Assembly: GCA_963735055.1 (NCBI GenBank)
Contig: CAVTJN010000010.1
Location: 111,846-175,845, forward strand
Length of the DNA stretch: 64,000 nucleotides
From: JBBITI01 sp963735055
Lineage (GTDB): Bacteria > Chloroflexota > Dehalococcoidia > Dehalococcoidales > UBA2162
Reading direction: 5' to 3'
The notes under the pieces were generated by a model, which made no database searches, was not told the DNA's origin, and saw only the letters and a program-made list of their open reading frames with translations. This document shows, piece by piece, positions 8,913 to 17,768 of the stretch. How positions within the stretch are numbered: position 1 is the stretch's first letter; each line of letters opens with the position of its first letter. A program made the position numbers and the translations under genes.

Positions 8913-9119
8913 CTACTGACTCGTGATTGACACTGCTTTGAGCGGGCACGCCCGCACACAATCGCCGCACCCGCGGCATATGCCTGGATCGGTCATCGGG
9001 GGACTGAGAACCGATTCCTGCACCATGAGCCGTCGTTCACATGCCGCCGCGGCGAGGCATACCGGGCATTGCTGCGGTAAGCACCGGTTATAGTCGACCA
9101 GGGCGGTCTTCCGGCCCAT
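8913..9119 (-). CDS. Small 4Fe-4S binding protein
   Basis: The 68-residue protein has a canonical cluster motif at the C-terminus (C48-x2-C51-x2-C54-x3-C58-P) and a second cysteine set, C13, C18, C21 and C27, that could hold another cluster. It is likely a soluble ferredoxin-like electron carrier. Its start overlaps the end of the preceding coiled-coil gene by about 30 bases, so the two are translationally coupled. A GGAGC site lies before the ATG. It is the third of three tiny genes read from one promoter at about 9.5 kb. Confidence 0.75.
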   Translation of the reverse strand: MGRKTALVDYNRCLPQQCPVCLAAAACERRLMVQESVLSPPMTDPGICRGCGDCVRACPLKAVSITSQ

Positions 9120-9297
9120 CGGCCTGCTCCGAAATAGCTTTTTCCAGCGCCTCTTCGAGCGCCTCGAGTTCCTGCCACATGGCTGGTTTTACGGAATGGC
9201 GCGGCCAGCGCGATTTTAGTTCGGCTATCTTATCTTCCAGTTCCTTGATGCGAGACTGGTCCGGTATCACGAAAGCAACTGCTTCGTCGTTGAGCAT
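9088..9297 (-). CDS. Small coiled-coil hypothetical protein
   Basis: This 69-residue charged protein is predicted helical over IKELEDKIAELKSRW and WQELEALEEALEKAI, a likely coiled coil. The start at 9297 is set by a strong AGGAGG site and by overlap of its ATG with the TGA of the preceding zinc-ribbon gene. It overlaps the ferredoxin gene at its other end. I do not recognise a family; the coupling suggests it scaffolds or partners the two metal-binding proteins. Confidence 0.6.
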   Translation of the reverse strand: MLNDEAVAFVIPDQSRIKELEDKIAELKSRWPRHSVKPAMWQELEALEEALEKAISEQADGPEDRPGRL

Positions 9298-9476
9298 CAC
9301 GTGCCTCCTGTGGTACCGGGGACAGCCCGGCACGAGGGACCGTTCGAAACGCCGGTGACTGTCAGCAGTTCCGTCTCCGCGCATTCGGGGCACATCAGCG
9401 TGTCTGCTGGCGTTTCAGCAGCTTCGACTTCAAATTGGGCGTCGCACGCGTCGCAAGTGTACTGAATGAAAGCCAT
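9297..9476 (-). CDS. Small zinc-ribbon/rubredoxin-like protein
   Basis: A 59-residue protein reads from ATG 9476 (GGAGGAGAT site immediately upstream) to a TGA that overlaps the next gene's ATG. It has two knuckles, C-D-A-C near residue 8 and C-P-E-C near residue 29, and resembles regulatory zinc-ribbon (FmdB-like) proteins. It is the first gene of a three-gene run of tiny proteins (zinc ribbon, coiled coil, 4Fe-4S). The function is unknown. Confidence 0.7.
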   Translation of the reverse strand: MAFIQYTCDACDAQFEVEAAETPADTLMCPECAETELLTVTGVSNGPSCRAVPGTTGGT

Positions 9477-9508
9477 TATCTCCTCCGTGAGTAGATGCCG
9501 ATACGAAT

Positions 9509-9517
9509 AATATAGCA
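9509..9517 (-). promoter_or_regulatory. Extended -10 promoter for the tiny-protein operon
   Basis: TGC-TATATT on the minus strand lies 32 bases upstream of the zinc-ribbon ATG. It has the extended TGn motif but no clear -35 box. Confidence 0.45.
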
Positions 9518-9567
9518 GAACCGGGTGGACGAAAGCGAGGGGGACGGTCGTGATTCAACGGTTGTGA

Positions 9568-11091
<1,524 letters not shown>

Positions 11092-11138
11092 GGGTCGTGC
11101 CGCACCGGTCAGGTCTTACTGTGTAGGCCCCGGCGAAG

Positions 11139-11378
11139 TCACCCTCCGGGATAGCCAAAATGCCGCGTCAGTTTCCTGGCCTCCAGTTGCGGGCCAACTC
11201 CGGTGGGTTGCGGCGAGCCAGCGAACCTTAGCTCTGTTGATTCTATTTGGCGGAATCCTTCCCGACGGCGGTGGTTACGAACCTGCGAGCCGCTTGTCTC
11301 GACCATTTGAGCTTCACGACGAACGGGGGGTACGAGACCCGCCAACAACAGGACGCTGAAGACGTATAGACCGATCAT
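11139..11378 (-). CDS. Small single-pass membrane protein, hypothetical
   Basis: This is a 79-residue reading frame with one N-terminal hydrophobic segment (IGLYVFSVLLLAGLV) followed by an arginine-rich tail. The ATG at 11378 is chosen because GGGAGG lies six bases upstream. No family is recognised. The tail composition is unremarkable, so this may be a chance frame with a good ribosome site. Confidence 0.35.
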   Translation of the reverse strand: MIGLYVFSVLLLAGLVPPVRREAQMVETSGSQVRNHRRREGFRQIESTELRFAGSPQPTGVGPQLEARKLTRHFGYPGG

Positions 11379-11587
11379 CTGAACCTCCCATGGCAACTGA
11401 AGATCGAGTTCCTCTCAATCGTCAGCAAGTGCTGGGGCGCTCACGCCCCAGCACGATGTCTGCGCTAAGCGCTTACACCTGGCCGTCGGCTCGGTAGCCG
11501 CGCGTGGGTGGTGGATCAGGTCAGGATGGGGCGATAGTTCAGCGCCAGGATGGGGATCTGTTGGCGTCGCTGTCATTGCGCTGCGTC

Positions 11588-11728
11588 TTACGCGTGGCGC
11601 GGCATGCACAGGCATCGTTTGGGCTCATTGGTGAAGCCCTTGGAGGCGTAGAATTCCTGCTCGCCGGTGGTGAAGGTAAAGGTGGCGCCGCAATCGCAGC
11701 AACGAATTGATTTTTCCTGATAAGTCAT
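11588..11728 (-). CDS. Zinc-ribbon domain protein, C-terminus displaced by a one-base insertion
   Basis: From ATG 11728 (AGGAGG upstream) the 46-residue frame reads C-C-D-C-G-A-T-F-T-F and GEQEFYASKGFTNEPKRC, the hallmark of the small zinc-ribbon family often annotated zf-trcl. Family members continue with a second CxxC followed by RxxRK. Here seven bases instead of six separate the two cysteine codons (11602-11614). The written frame stops at once, while the frame one base over gives CRATRKTQRNDSD and ends at 11539. Removing one base restores a 62-residue protein of normal size. This is either a real lesion or an assembly error. Confidence 0.7.
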   Translation of the reverse strand: MTYQEKSIRCCDCGATFTFTTGEQEFYASKGFTNEPKRCLCMPRHA

Positions 11729-11757
11729 TGAATGTCCTCCTCTCTCCGTATCGGGAG

Positions 11758-11976
11758 TTAGAGTTCGGGCCATCCAATGCTTAGATGAGGTGGGACTGCC
11801 TTAAGTACGAAACAGCCTAAACTGGAACTTCTCTCTATCATACCACAGATTGACCATGGCCTGCAATTTTTGCGGTATGTAGATTTGGAAGCAGATAGTG
11901 TTGCGCGGCACCCTGGCAGGCTTAACAGCCCTATTGCTGCCAATCCTGTCACGAGAAGAAGTGTTTTCAACTTCAT
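11758..11976 (-). CDS. Possible short or truncated lipoprotein
   Basis: A 72-residue frame begins MKLKTLLLVTGLAAIGL and reaches a convincing lipobox L-P-G-C at residue 23. The 49 residues after the cysteine look unlike a folded domain and are not recognised. It may be the signal-peptide remnant of a degraded lipoprotein. The ribosome site (GAGAAG) is weak. Confidence 0.35.
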   Translation of the reverse strand: MKLKTLLLVTGLAAIGLLSLPGCRATLSASKSTYRKNCRPWSICGMIERSSSLGCFVLKAVPPHLSIGWPEL

Positions 11977-12106
11977 CACTGTGCTTCTCAAGGGCGATCT
12001 AGTTTCTGTCAAATCCAGCGACCGTGAAGCGCCGGCGAAGATCGACGATCTTGAAGTGGCGGTGACATGCAGACACCGGTGGCAACTGAAACACTCTCTC
12101 TGCTAA

Positions 12107-13258
12107 TCATAATACCAGCTTGTACCCCACCCCCAGCGCCGCCCCTCCCAGTATCAGCCAGGCCGAGTTCACCTTGAAGCGAAAAACCAGCACCAGCGAC
12201 GCCAGCGCCAGCACAATGGTGAAGATGTCAACCACGCCAGAGCGGGCGAGCTCCCAGGTCACTCCCGCCATCAGTCCCAACGAGGCGACGTTCACGCCAT
12301 CAAGGAAGGCTCTCGCCCAGGGCGACTTCTTCACCCACGGCATGAAACGGCTGAGCAGGGCCACGAAGCCAAAGGACGGGAGGAAGATGCCCAGCGTCGC
12401 AAGCAGCGCCCCGGGCCAACTCCCAATCAGGTAGCCGATGAAAGTGGCACTGCTGAAGACGGGCCCGGGCGTGGCCTGCCCGACCGCGATGGCATCGAGA
12501 AGCTGCTGGTTGGTGAGCCAACCGAGACGGTTGACGAACTCCGACTTCAGGAAGGCCAACAGCACATAGCCGCTGCCGTAGAGGACGGAGCCGATCTTGA
12601 GGAAGGACAGGAAGAGACCGAGTTGGGTAAACCCGGCCGCAACCGCGGTCAATGTCACCGGCATCTTAATCAGCGGCAAGGCTGCCAACCCGGACGCGCC
12701 CTTCCACCCGAAGCGCCTGACGACGTAGACGAGCACGACTACAGCCGCCCCGGCAAACAGGAGTAGTATCTCGTTGAGACCAAGCAGATACAGGGCAAGT
12801 ACTGCAAGGCCGATAGTGGCCGTGACCGCTCCCTTGACCGCCTTCCTGCCCAGGTCGTACAGGGCCAGCAGCACAATGGCGATAACCACCGGCTTGACGC
12901 CGTAGAGCACCCACCCCACTTGAGGCAGCGACCCGTACTCGACATACGCCCACGCAAGCGCCAGCGTCGCCAGCATTCCCGGCATGATGAAGAGGAGACC
13001 GGCGCTTAAGAACCCTTTCCACCCGGCGCGGCGCATCCCCAGGTGGATGGCCATTTCGGTGGCGTTGGGGCCCGGAATGAGATTGGTGGCGCCAACCAGA
13101 TCCAGGAAGTCCTGGTCGTCCAGCCAATGCCGCCGGCGGACCGTGTCCCGCTGCATGACGGCAATGTAGGCGGCCGGTCCGCCAAAAGAAAAAGCGCCCA
13201 TCTTGAGAAAGAGCAGGGCGACTTCTTTCAGATGCCCTGTGGGATTCAAGTTTTTCAT
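12107..13258 (-). CDS. chrA: Chromate transporter, ChrA family
   Basis: The 383-residue membrane protein is built of two homologous CHR halves. Each carries the family signature: FSFGGPAAYIA plus GPNATEMA in the first half, GYVLLAFL plus GQATPGPVFSSATFIGY in the second. About ten membrane segments are visible. ChrA exports chromate by an antiport-type mechanism in resistant bacteria; in anaerobes the true substrate is often unclear. An ArsR-type repressor gene lies just upstream on the same strand, 145 bases away, suggesting metal- or oxyanion-responsive expression. Confidence 0.9.
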   Translation of the reverse strand: MKNLNPTGHLKEVALLFLKMGAFSFGGPAAYIAVMQRDTVRRRHWLDDQDFLDLVGATNLIPGPNATEMAIHLGMRRAGWKGFLSAGLLFIMPGMLATLALAWAYVEYGSLPQVGWVLYGVKPVVIAIVLLALYDLGRKAVKGAVTATIGLAVLALYLLGLNEILLLFAGAAVVVLVYVVRRFGWKGASGLAALPLIKMPVTLTAVAAGFTQLGLFLSFLKIGSVLYGSGYVLLAFLKSEFVNRLGWLTNQQLLDAIAVGQATPGPVFSSATFIGYLIGSWPGALLATLGIFLPSFGFVALLSRFMPWVKKSPWARAFLDGVNVASLGLMAGVTWELARSGVVDIFTIVLALASLVLVFRFKVNSAWLILGGAALGVGYKLVL

Positions 13259-13403
13259 GATTTTCCAGTCAGGAGTTTACCGCGGTCCTGAAGCAGTGGT
13301 GAACCAGATAACGGTCAGGTCCTGGGGATCAACTCGAATCCCTATGCTAACGCATCGGTGCTCACGTTAGGCCCTCACTCGTTTCATATCAACCTCGAGC
13401 GAT

Positions 13404-13748
13404 TCACCTGGCTTTGACCTCACAGCTCGAGCAGCGGTCAGTTCGTTCTTCTTCACCCAGCGTTGTGGCTTCGGCAACCAGTTCCCTGGCGTGCTTGAGC
13501 GCCTCCGGCTCGGCAAAGTAGTGTACGAGATTGCCCCGCCGGTCTCCCTTGATCAGCCCTGCCGCCTTCAAGACCCTCAGGTGTTGCGATACTGCAGGCG
13601 GCGTAACTCCGAGAATGCCCGCCAGAGCGTTCACACACAGTGCATGAGGGTCGTGCTGGTTGCAGAGAAGCTTCAACAGCCTGAGCCGGGTCGGGTCCGC
13701 AAGGGCGCTGAACAAGGCAGCCTGTTCCTTTGCAGTGTCCTTCACCAT
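13404..13748 (-). CDS. ArsR/SmtB family transcriptional regulator
   Basis: This 114-residue winged-helix repressor has a recognition helix around TPPAVSQHLRVLKAAGLI. Cysteines at LLCNQHDPHALCV and the C-terminal C-S-S-C could bind a metal or metalloid and release DNA. AAGGAGG precedes the ATG. It is divergent from the arsenic island's own ArsR and reads toward chrA, so it most likely controls itself and chrA. A promoter with a short palindrome between -10 and start is visible. Confidence 0.88.
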   Translation of the reverse strand: MVKDTAKEQAALFSALADPTRLRLLKLLCNQHDPHALCVNALAGILGVTPPAVSQHLRVLKAAGLIKGDRRGNLVHYFAEPEALKHARELVAEATTLGEEERTDRCSSCEVKAR

Positions 13749-13758
13749 CTCGCCTCCT

Positions 13759-13815
13759 TAAGTACATGCTTACAAACTAACCTGGCATCATATTACGCGG
13801 CCTGGCTGAAATCAA
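13759..13815 (-). promoter_or_regulatory. Promoter and candidate operator of the chrA-linked arsR
   Basis: On the minus strand TTGATT (13815-13810), a 17-base spacer and TATGAT (13792-13787) form a good sigma-70 promoter. Between it and the gene, the 14-base element at 13759-13772 has palindromic ends (TAAG/CTTA) and could be the repressor site. Confidence 0.6.
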
Positions 13816-13885
13816 ATACGAGCCCCTCGCCGGTCACCGCCGTGCGCCGGCCGGGCCGGCTCATGAACCTGCCCTATTGGTGTTA

Positions 13886-13939
13886 TTGACAGACGCTCTT
13901 CTCCCGCGCTATGATATGCATATATGCGATTGCATGCAT
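13886..13939 (+). promoter_or_regulatory. Promoter and operator of the arsenic operon
   Basis: TTGACA (13886-13891), an 18-base spacer and TATGAT (13910-13915) make the best promoter in the window. It is followed at once by two ATGCAT hexamers (13916-13921 and 13934-13939) in inverted arrangement, overlapping the expected transcription start. This is the arrangement expected for ArsR autorepression. Confidence 0.72.
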
Positions 13940-13955
13940 TTACCGGGAGGGCGAC

Positions 13956-14339
13956 ATGAGAGAGCTTACCAAATTGCTGAAGATCCTTTCCGACGAATCG
14001 AGATTACGAGTGCTTAGCCTTCTCCAGGAAAGGGAGTGCTGCGTCTGTGAGATCATGCAGGTCATGGACATATCGCAGTCCAAGGCATCGAGAGCACTTA
14101 GTGCGTTGTATGACGCGGGCTTGCTGAACCTCAGGAGAGAAGGGCGATGGGCGCTCTATTCCATCAATACCGACTCCACGAAGAGCTACGCTCGGGAAAT
14201 ACTGGCCGGCATCAAGCGATTCATGAGCGGCGATGCTGTGGCGGCACAAGACCTCGAACGACTGAAGAAAGCCGAGCGGGTTGGGCCGGCATGCGTGGCG
14301 GGCGGATGCAAGGCTGAACTGACGGCCAGTCGTTCCTAG
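13956..14339 (+). CDS. arsR: ArsR family arsenite-responsive repressor
   Basis: The protein has 127 residues from ATG 13956, which is preceded by GGGAGG; the frame is open further upstream but overlaps the operator. The sensing motif E-C28-C29-V-C31-E sits at the start of the DNA-binding helix pair, matching the ELCVCDL arsenite site of classical ArsR. The recognition helix is SQSKASRALSAL. The C-terminus has two more cysteines (CVAGGC). It is the first gene of the plus-strand arsenic island and is six bases from arsP. Arsenite binding should release it from the adjacent operator. Confidence 0.92.
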   Translation: MRELTKLLKILSDESRLRVLSLLQERECCVCEIMQVMDISQSKASRALSALYDAGLLNLRREGRWALYSINTDSTKSYAREILAGIKRFMSGDAVAAQDLERLKKAERVGPACVAGGCKAELTASRS

Positions 14340-14345
14340 CCAACC

Positions 14346-15380
14346 ATGGCTGAACGATTCCCCGAGAACGAAAGCATGATTGTCTTTGGATGGCTTAACG
14401 ATCAACTCCTGCGCATGGAGTGGCTGAGTAACCTGGTTACCTGGCTGGTGACCAGGGTATTCCGGTTGGATATGGGCGGCAGGGCGGGGGGCAGCATCCA
14501 GTTCTTCATCTACGACGTGGTGAAGATCTTCATACTGCTCTCCGTACTGATCTTCATGATATCTTACGTCCAGAGCTACTTTCCGCCCGAGCGGTCCCGG
14601 AAGATCCTCGGGCGGTTCAACGGTATCGGCGGGAACCTGCTGGGCGCCCTGCTGGGCACGGTTACGCCGTTCTGTTCGTGCTCGTCCATTCCCCTCTTTA
14701 TTGGCTTCACCAGCGCCGGGTTGCCGATCGGGGTCACCTTCTCGTTCCTGATTTCTTCGCCCCTGGTTGACCTGGCGTCCATGCTCCTGCTTGCCAGCAT
14801 ATTCAGCTGGCCCATCGCCCTGGCCTATGTTGCGGTTGGCGTTCTGCTGGCCGTTACTGCGGGAACGATCATCAGCAAGCTCAAACTTGAAAAGTACGTC
14901 GAACCGTTCGTCTTTGGCAACCGGGCGCTGGAAGTCGATCAGGAGCGGATGACCCGGCGAGATAGAGTCAATTTCGCCAGGGGCCAGGTTCGGGACATCG
15001 TGAAGAGGGTGTGGTTGTATGTGCTCCTTGGCGTTGGCATCGGAGCGGCGATCCACAACTGGGTTCCGGAGTCGATTATTTCAGCCGTCCTGGGCCAGGA
15101 CAAATGGTACTCCGTCCCGGTGGCAACCCTGGTTGGTATCCCAATGTATGCCGACATCTTTGGAACACTGCCGATCGCCGAGGCGCTGGTGCTCAGGGGC
15201 GTGGGACTGGGAACGGTGCTGGCGTTCATGATGGCCGTCACCGCGCTCTCTCTCCCTTCCATGGTGATGCTGAACAAGGTAATCAAGATGAGACTCCTGT
15301 TGGTGTTCGCAGGGGTGGTGACGGTGGGCATCGTGGTGATCGGATTCCTATTTAACGCCATTGGCCATTTCTTTGTGTAG
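14346..15380 (+). CDS. arsP: ArsP-type permease (DUF318, organoarsenical/metal efflux)
   Basis: This 344-residue membrane protein has about eight to ten segments. The DUF318 signature T-P-F-C110-S-C112-S-S-I-P-L-F lies inside a membrane helix and a second SSPLVDLASM motif follows. Characterised ArsP proteins export trivalent methylated and aromatic arsenicals, with paired cysteines contributing; related SO_0444-type proteins move copper or zinc. Linkage to ArsM in the same operon favours the organoarsenical role. The start is not certain: ATG 14376 is an alternative. The following gene encodes a thioredoxin-like protein, a common partner of this permease family. Confidence 0.87.
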   Translation: MAERFPENESMIVFGWLNDQLLRMEWLSNLVTWLVTRVFRLDMGGRAGGSIQFFIYDVVKIFILLSVLIFMISYVQSYFPPERSRKILGRFNGIGGNLLGALLGTVTPFCSCSSIPLFIGFTSAGLPIGVTFSFLISSPLVDLASMLLLASIFSWPIALAYVAVGVLLAVTAGTIISKLKLEKYVEPFVFGNRALEVDQERMTRRDRVNFARGQVRDIVKRVWLYVLLGVGIGAAIHNWVPESIISAVLGQDKWYSVPVATLVGIPMYADIFGTLPIAEALVLRGVGLGTVLAFMMAVTALSLPSMVMLNKVIKMRLLLVFAGVVTVGIVVIGFLFNAIGHFFV

Positions 15381-15466
15381 CGTTTCAGGCAGGGGTGCCG
15401 GCCTGGGAATGGCACAGCGACTTGCGGGAAGCCCGCGAAGTACAAGAGCATGAAGGAGGAATAGCG

Positions 15467-15718
15467 ATGTACATCAAGATACTTGGAATGGGCTGAGCGA
15501 AGTGCAATCAGCTTGAGAAGACTACCCGTGAGGTAGTACAGGAAATGTCCATCGAGGCGACCATCGAGCATGTCCATGACATGAAGAAGATCATGGAGTA
15601 TCCCATCCTGACCACGCCTGCCCTGGTGATCGACGAAAAGGTGGTGTGTTCGGGCAAGGTACCCAGTAAGGCAGAGGTGACCTCGTTCCTGAAGACGGCG
15701 CTGGCGAAATCCAAGTAG
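15467..15718 (+). CDS. Thioredoxin-like small selenoprotein (redox-active disulfide protein 2 family), UxxC
   Basis: The 83-codon gene starts at ATG 15467 with AGGAGG six bases upstream. It reads MYIKILGMG, then TGA (15494-15496), then A-K-C-N-Q-L-E-K, and runs on to a normal TAG. Homologues next to DUF318 permeases start with K-I-L-G-x-G-C-x-x-C, so the TGA stands exactly at the first active-site cysteine and the motif is U10-A-K-C13. Beyond it the fold is complete, including the cis-proline segment TTPALVIDEKVV. A hairpin follows the UGA. It is likely a redox partner of ArsP, ArsC or ArsM. The window also contains a grdB selenoprotein, so Sec insertion in this organism is plausible. Confidence 0.85.
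15521..15537 (+). promoter_or_regulatory. SECIS-like hairpin in the thioredoxin-like selenoprotein gene
   Basis: Starting 24 bases after the UGA, ACTACC pairs perfectly with GGTAGT around the five-base loop CGTGA. The loop G is about 32 bases from the UGA, within the usual spacing for bacterial SECIS elements. The stem is short (6 bp), so this is weaker than the grdB element. Confidence 0.6.
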
Positions 15719-15753
15719 ATGAGCAGACAGCAGACTGTGAGGAGGTTGGCGAT

Positions 15754-15798
15754 ATGACAACCAAGCGTGGCGACATCTTCTCCGTTCGCAGATTATAG
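15754..15798 (+). other. Very short reading frame with strong ribosome site
   Basis: GGAGG precedes an ATG that opens a 14-codon frame (MTTKRGDIFSVRRL). The next frame over reads ADYSVTVIIGDGA. It may be the start of a decayed gene or a leader peptide in the arsenic operon. Nothing more can be said from sequence. Confidence 0.25.
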
Positions 15799-15892
15799 CG
15801 TCACGGTGATCATCGGTGACGGTGCGTGAGAGTGAGGCGGGGGAAAAGGACCGACACGTGCTGTCGTCGAGCTAACAGGAGATTGCCTGCCA

Positions 15893-16078
15893 TTGATGAA
15901 GGGCCTCAGCGAATCGATTCCGGGTTGCGGCTATAGCGATGGCGGCGAAACCCTCGGTTTTCATTTTGAGGACCTGTCAGTCCTCGTCGGAAGGAGCCGC
16001 GTGACCATCATCGGCGCCCAAGACGAGGCGACGGCCCGCGGACTTATGGAATGGCTTGGAGAGCAGGTTCGGGATTGA
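15893..16078 (+). CDS. Small hypothetical protein in the arsenic island
   Basis: A 60-61 residue frame (TTG 15893 or ATG 15896) has AGGAGA upstream and reads GLSESIPGCGYSD then HFEDLSVLVGRSRVTIIGAQDEATARGLMEWLGEQV. The second half looks like a folded alpha/beta unit. It ends 22 bases before the arsC start. I do not recognise the family. It may be an intact small protein or the tail of a larger gene whose beginning is lost in the preceding 170 bases. Confidence 0.45.
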   Translation: MMKGLSESIPGCGYSDGGETLGFHFEDLSVLVGRSRVTIIGAQDEATARGLMEWLGEQVRD

Positions 16079-16100
16079 TACCGGAAGGAGGAGATGGTCA

Positions 16101-16541
16101 GTGAAAACAGTGGTCTTCGTGTGCGTGCATAACTCCGGCCGCAGCATGATGGCCGAGGCGTTCTTCAATCAGCTTGCCGGGGGTAAGGCCAGGGCCATTT
16201 CCGCCGGCACACAGCCCGGCGATCGGGTCAATCCTACGGTCGTGGAGGCGATGACGGAAATCGGCATCGACATCAGCGCCAACAAACCCAAAATGCTCAC
16301 CTTTGAAATGGTCGAGAATGCCGTGAAAATGATCACCATGGGGTGCGGCGCCGAAGCGGGAGAGGTGTGTCCGGCCAGTTTCATCGAGACCGAGGACTGG
16401 GCGCTCGAAGACCCGAAAGGGAAACCCATCGAAACCGTGAGGAGAATCAGGGACGAGATAAAAGAACGAGTGACCAGGCTTATTGACGAGCTTCTCCAGA
16501 AAGAACAGAACACTAATAAAGTTGAAGGAGTAAATAATTGA
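16101..16541 (+). CDS. arsC: Arsenate reductase, low-molecular-weight phosphatase type
   Basis: The protein has 146 residues from GTG 16101 with GGAGGAG upstream. The phosphatase loop C8-V-H-N-S-G-R14-S opens the protein, and the two further thiols C82 and C90 (GCGAEAGEVC) match the relay cysteines of thioredoxin-coupled ArsC. Arsenate bound at C8 is reduced to arsenite and the disulfide moves through C82 to C90 for reduction by thioredoxin. Thioredoxin-like proteins on both sides (UxxC upstream, CxxC lipoprotein downstream) could serve this. Its TGA overlaps the TTG start of arsM. Confidence 0.93.
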   Translation: MKTVVFVCVHNSGRSMMAEAFFNQLAGGKARAISAGTQPGDRVNPTVVEAMTEIGIDISANKPKMLTFEMVENAVKMITMGCGAEAGEVCPASFIETEDWALEDPKGKPIETVRRIRDEIKERVTRLIDELLQKEQNTNKVEGVNN

Positions 16542-17302
16542 AGGCTGAGGAAATCAAACAGGCCGTCAGGGAACAATATTCCCAGATCGTAGAACAGGCG
16601 GGAGAGTCTTGCTGTTCCACCAACAGTTGCTGCTGCGGCAGCAATCCGGAGGCCGAGGCAATACTGGCCGGGTATACCAGAGAAGAGCTGGCGCAGATCC
16701 CCCAGGAGTCGGTGCTGGGACTGGGATGCGGCAATCCGGCTGCCAACGCCGACTTGAAGCCGGGAGAGACCGTCCTTGATCTCGGTTCGGGGGCAGGCAT
16801 AGACGTGTTCTTGGCCTCGCTCAAGGTCGGCCCCACGGGGAAGGCGATTGGCGTCGACATGACGCCCCAGATGGTAAAGAAGGCGAATGCGCTGGCCAAG
16901 GATAAGGGCTACGACAACGTTGAGTTCAGGCTCGGCGAGATCGAGAACCTGCCGGTCGCCGACGATGCGGTCGACACCATCATGAGCAACTGCGTCATCA
17001 ACCTGTCTCCGGACAAGTCACGGGTCTTCGCCGAAGCCCACCGCGTTCTCCGGCATCAGGGCAAGATGGTTATTTCTGACATCGTCTCCGAGAAGCCGCT
17101 GCCGCGGGTAATGCAGGATGACGCCGACGCCTGGTCCTCTTGCATATCGGGCGCCCTAGTACGGGAAGACTACCTGGGTAAGATAAAGGGGGCCGGTTTC
17201 AGGACGGCGGATGTGATCGCCGAACGGGAGTTCTACGTGGAAGCCGGTGAAGGTGGGGAGACGCACCGCCTGTTCAGCATTACCGTACGGGCCGAAAAGT
17301 AG
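16538..17302 (+). CDS. arsM: Arsenite S-adenosylmethionine methyltransferase
   Basis: The 254-residue class I methyltransferase has the SAM motif D-L-G-S-G-A-G-I-D at 81-89. The three conserved arsenite-binding cysteines are C64, C152 (SNCVINL) and C202 (WSSCISG), and a cysteine-rich patch lies at 25-33 (CCSTNSCCC). ArsM converts arsenite to methylated arsenicals using thiols as reductant. The TTG start overlaps the arsC stop, with GAAGGAG upstream. Products would be substrates for the ArsP permease of the same operon. Length and motifs are typical. Confidence 0.93.
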   Translation: MKAEEIKQAVREQYSQIVEQAGESCCSTNSCCCGSNPEAEAILAGYTREELAQIPQESVLGLGCGNPAANADLKPGETVLDLGSGAGIDVFLASLKVGPTGKAIGVDMTPQMVKKANALAKDKGYDNVEFRLGEIENLPVADDAVDTIMSNCVINLSPDKSRVFAEAHRVLRHQGKMVISDIVSEKPLPRVMQDDADAWSSCISGALVREDYLGKIKGAGFRTADVIAEREFYVEAGEGGETHRLFSITVRAEK

Positions 17303-17360
17303 CCCGTCGCTGGGAAGTGGCATCAAAGGCGCAAAACCGCTGTTGATCGCGGGGTGGCTA

Positions 17361-17768
17361 ATGAGACTATTCAGCTTGTTCCTATCTCTCACCGCGGCGA
17401 TGCTGCTGTCATCGTCGGTGACGGCCTGCGCCTCTCCGGCATCAACTCGGACCGTGCTGACGTCGATTTCCTGGCGCAGCGCGATGTCGAATGGAATGCC
17501 GACAATAGCGGAGTTCGGGCGCGGGACCTGTATACCGTGCAAGGAGATGAAGCCTATTCTTGAAGAGCTGGCCCGTGAATACGAAGGAAAAGTGAATGTC
17601 CTCATTGTCGATGTGGACGACTATGCCGCCTTGACACGCCAGCACGGCATAATGGTCATACCGACCCAGATATTCTTGGGCAAGGACGGCAAAGAAGTAT
17701 CGCGGCACGTCGGCCTGTTTCCCAAAGAGGAGATCATTGCCGAGATGACGAAGATAGGCGTGCGTTAA
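17361..17768 (+). CDS. Membrane-anchored thioredoxin-family lipoprotein
   Basis: The protein has 135 residues. The N-terminal signal LFSLFLSLTAAMLLSSS leads to a lipobox with C23, so it is probably tethered outside the membrane. The thioredoxin active site is G-T-C57-I-P-C60 and the cis-proline segment is MVIPTQIF. Its stop overlaps the ccdA start (TAATG), so the pair is translationally coupled. CcdA would pass electrons across the membrane to this protein, which in turn could keep extracytoplasmic thiols reduced. In arsenic operons this couple is recurrent; its exact job is inferred. Confidence 0.85.
   Translation: MRLFSLFLSLTAAMLLSSSVTACASPASTRTVLTSISWRSAMSNGMPTIAEFGRGTCIPCKEMKPILEELAREYEGKVNVLIVDVDDYAALTRQHGIMVIPTQIFLGKDGKEVSRHVGLFPKEEIIAEMTKIGVR

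Noticed and set aside
14004..15056. 350-codon minus-strand frame over arsR and arsP
   Set aside because: Very Gln/Arg/His-rich, antisense to two clear genes.
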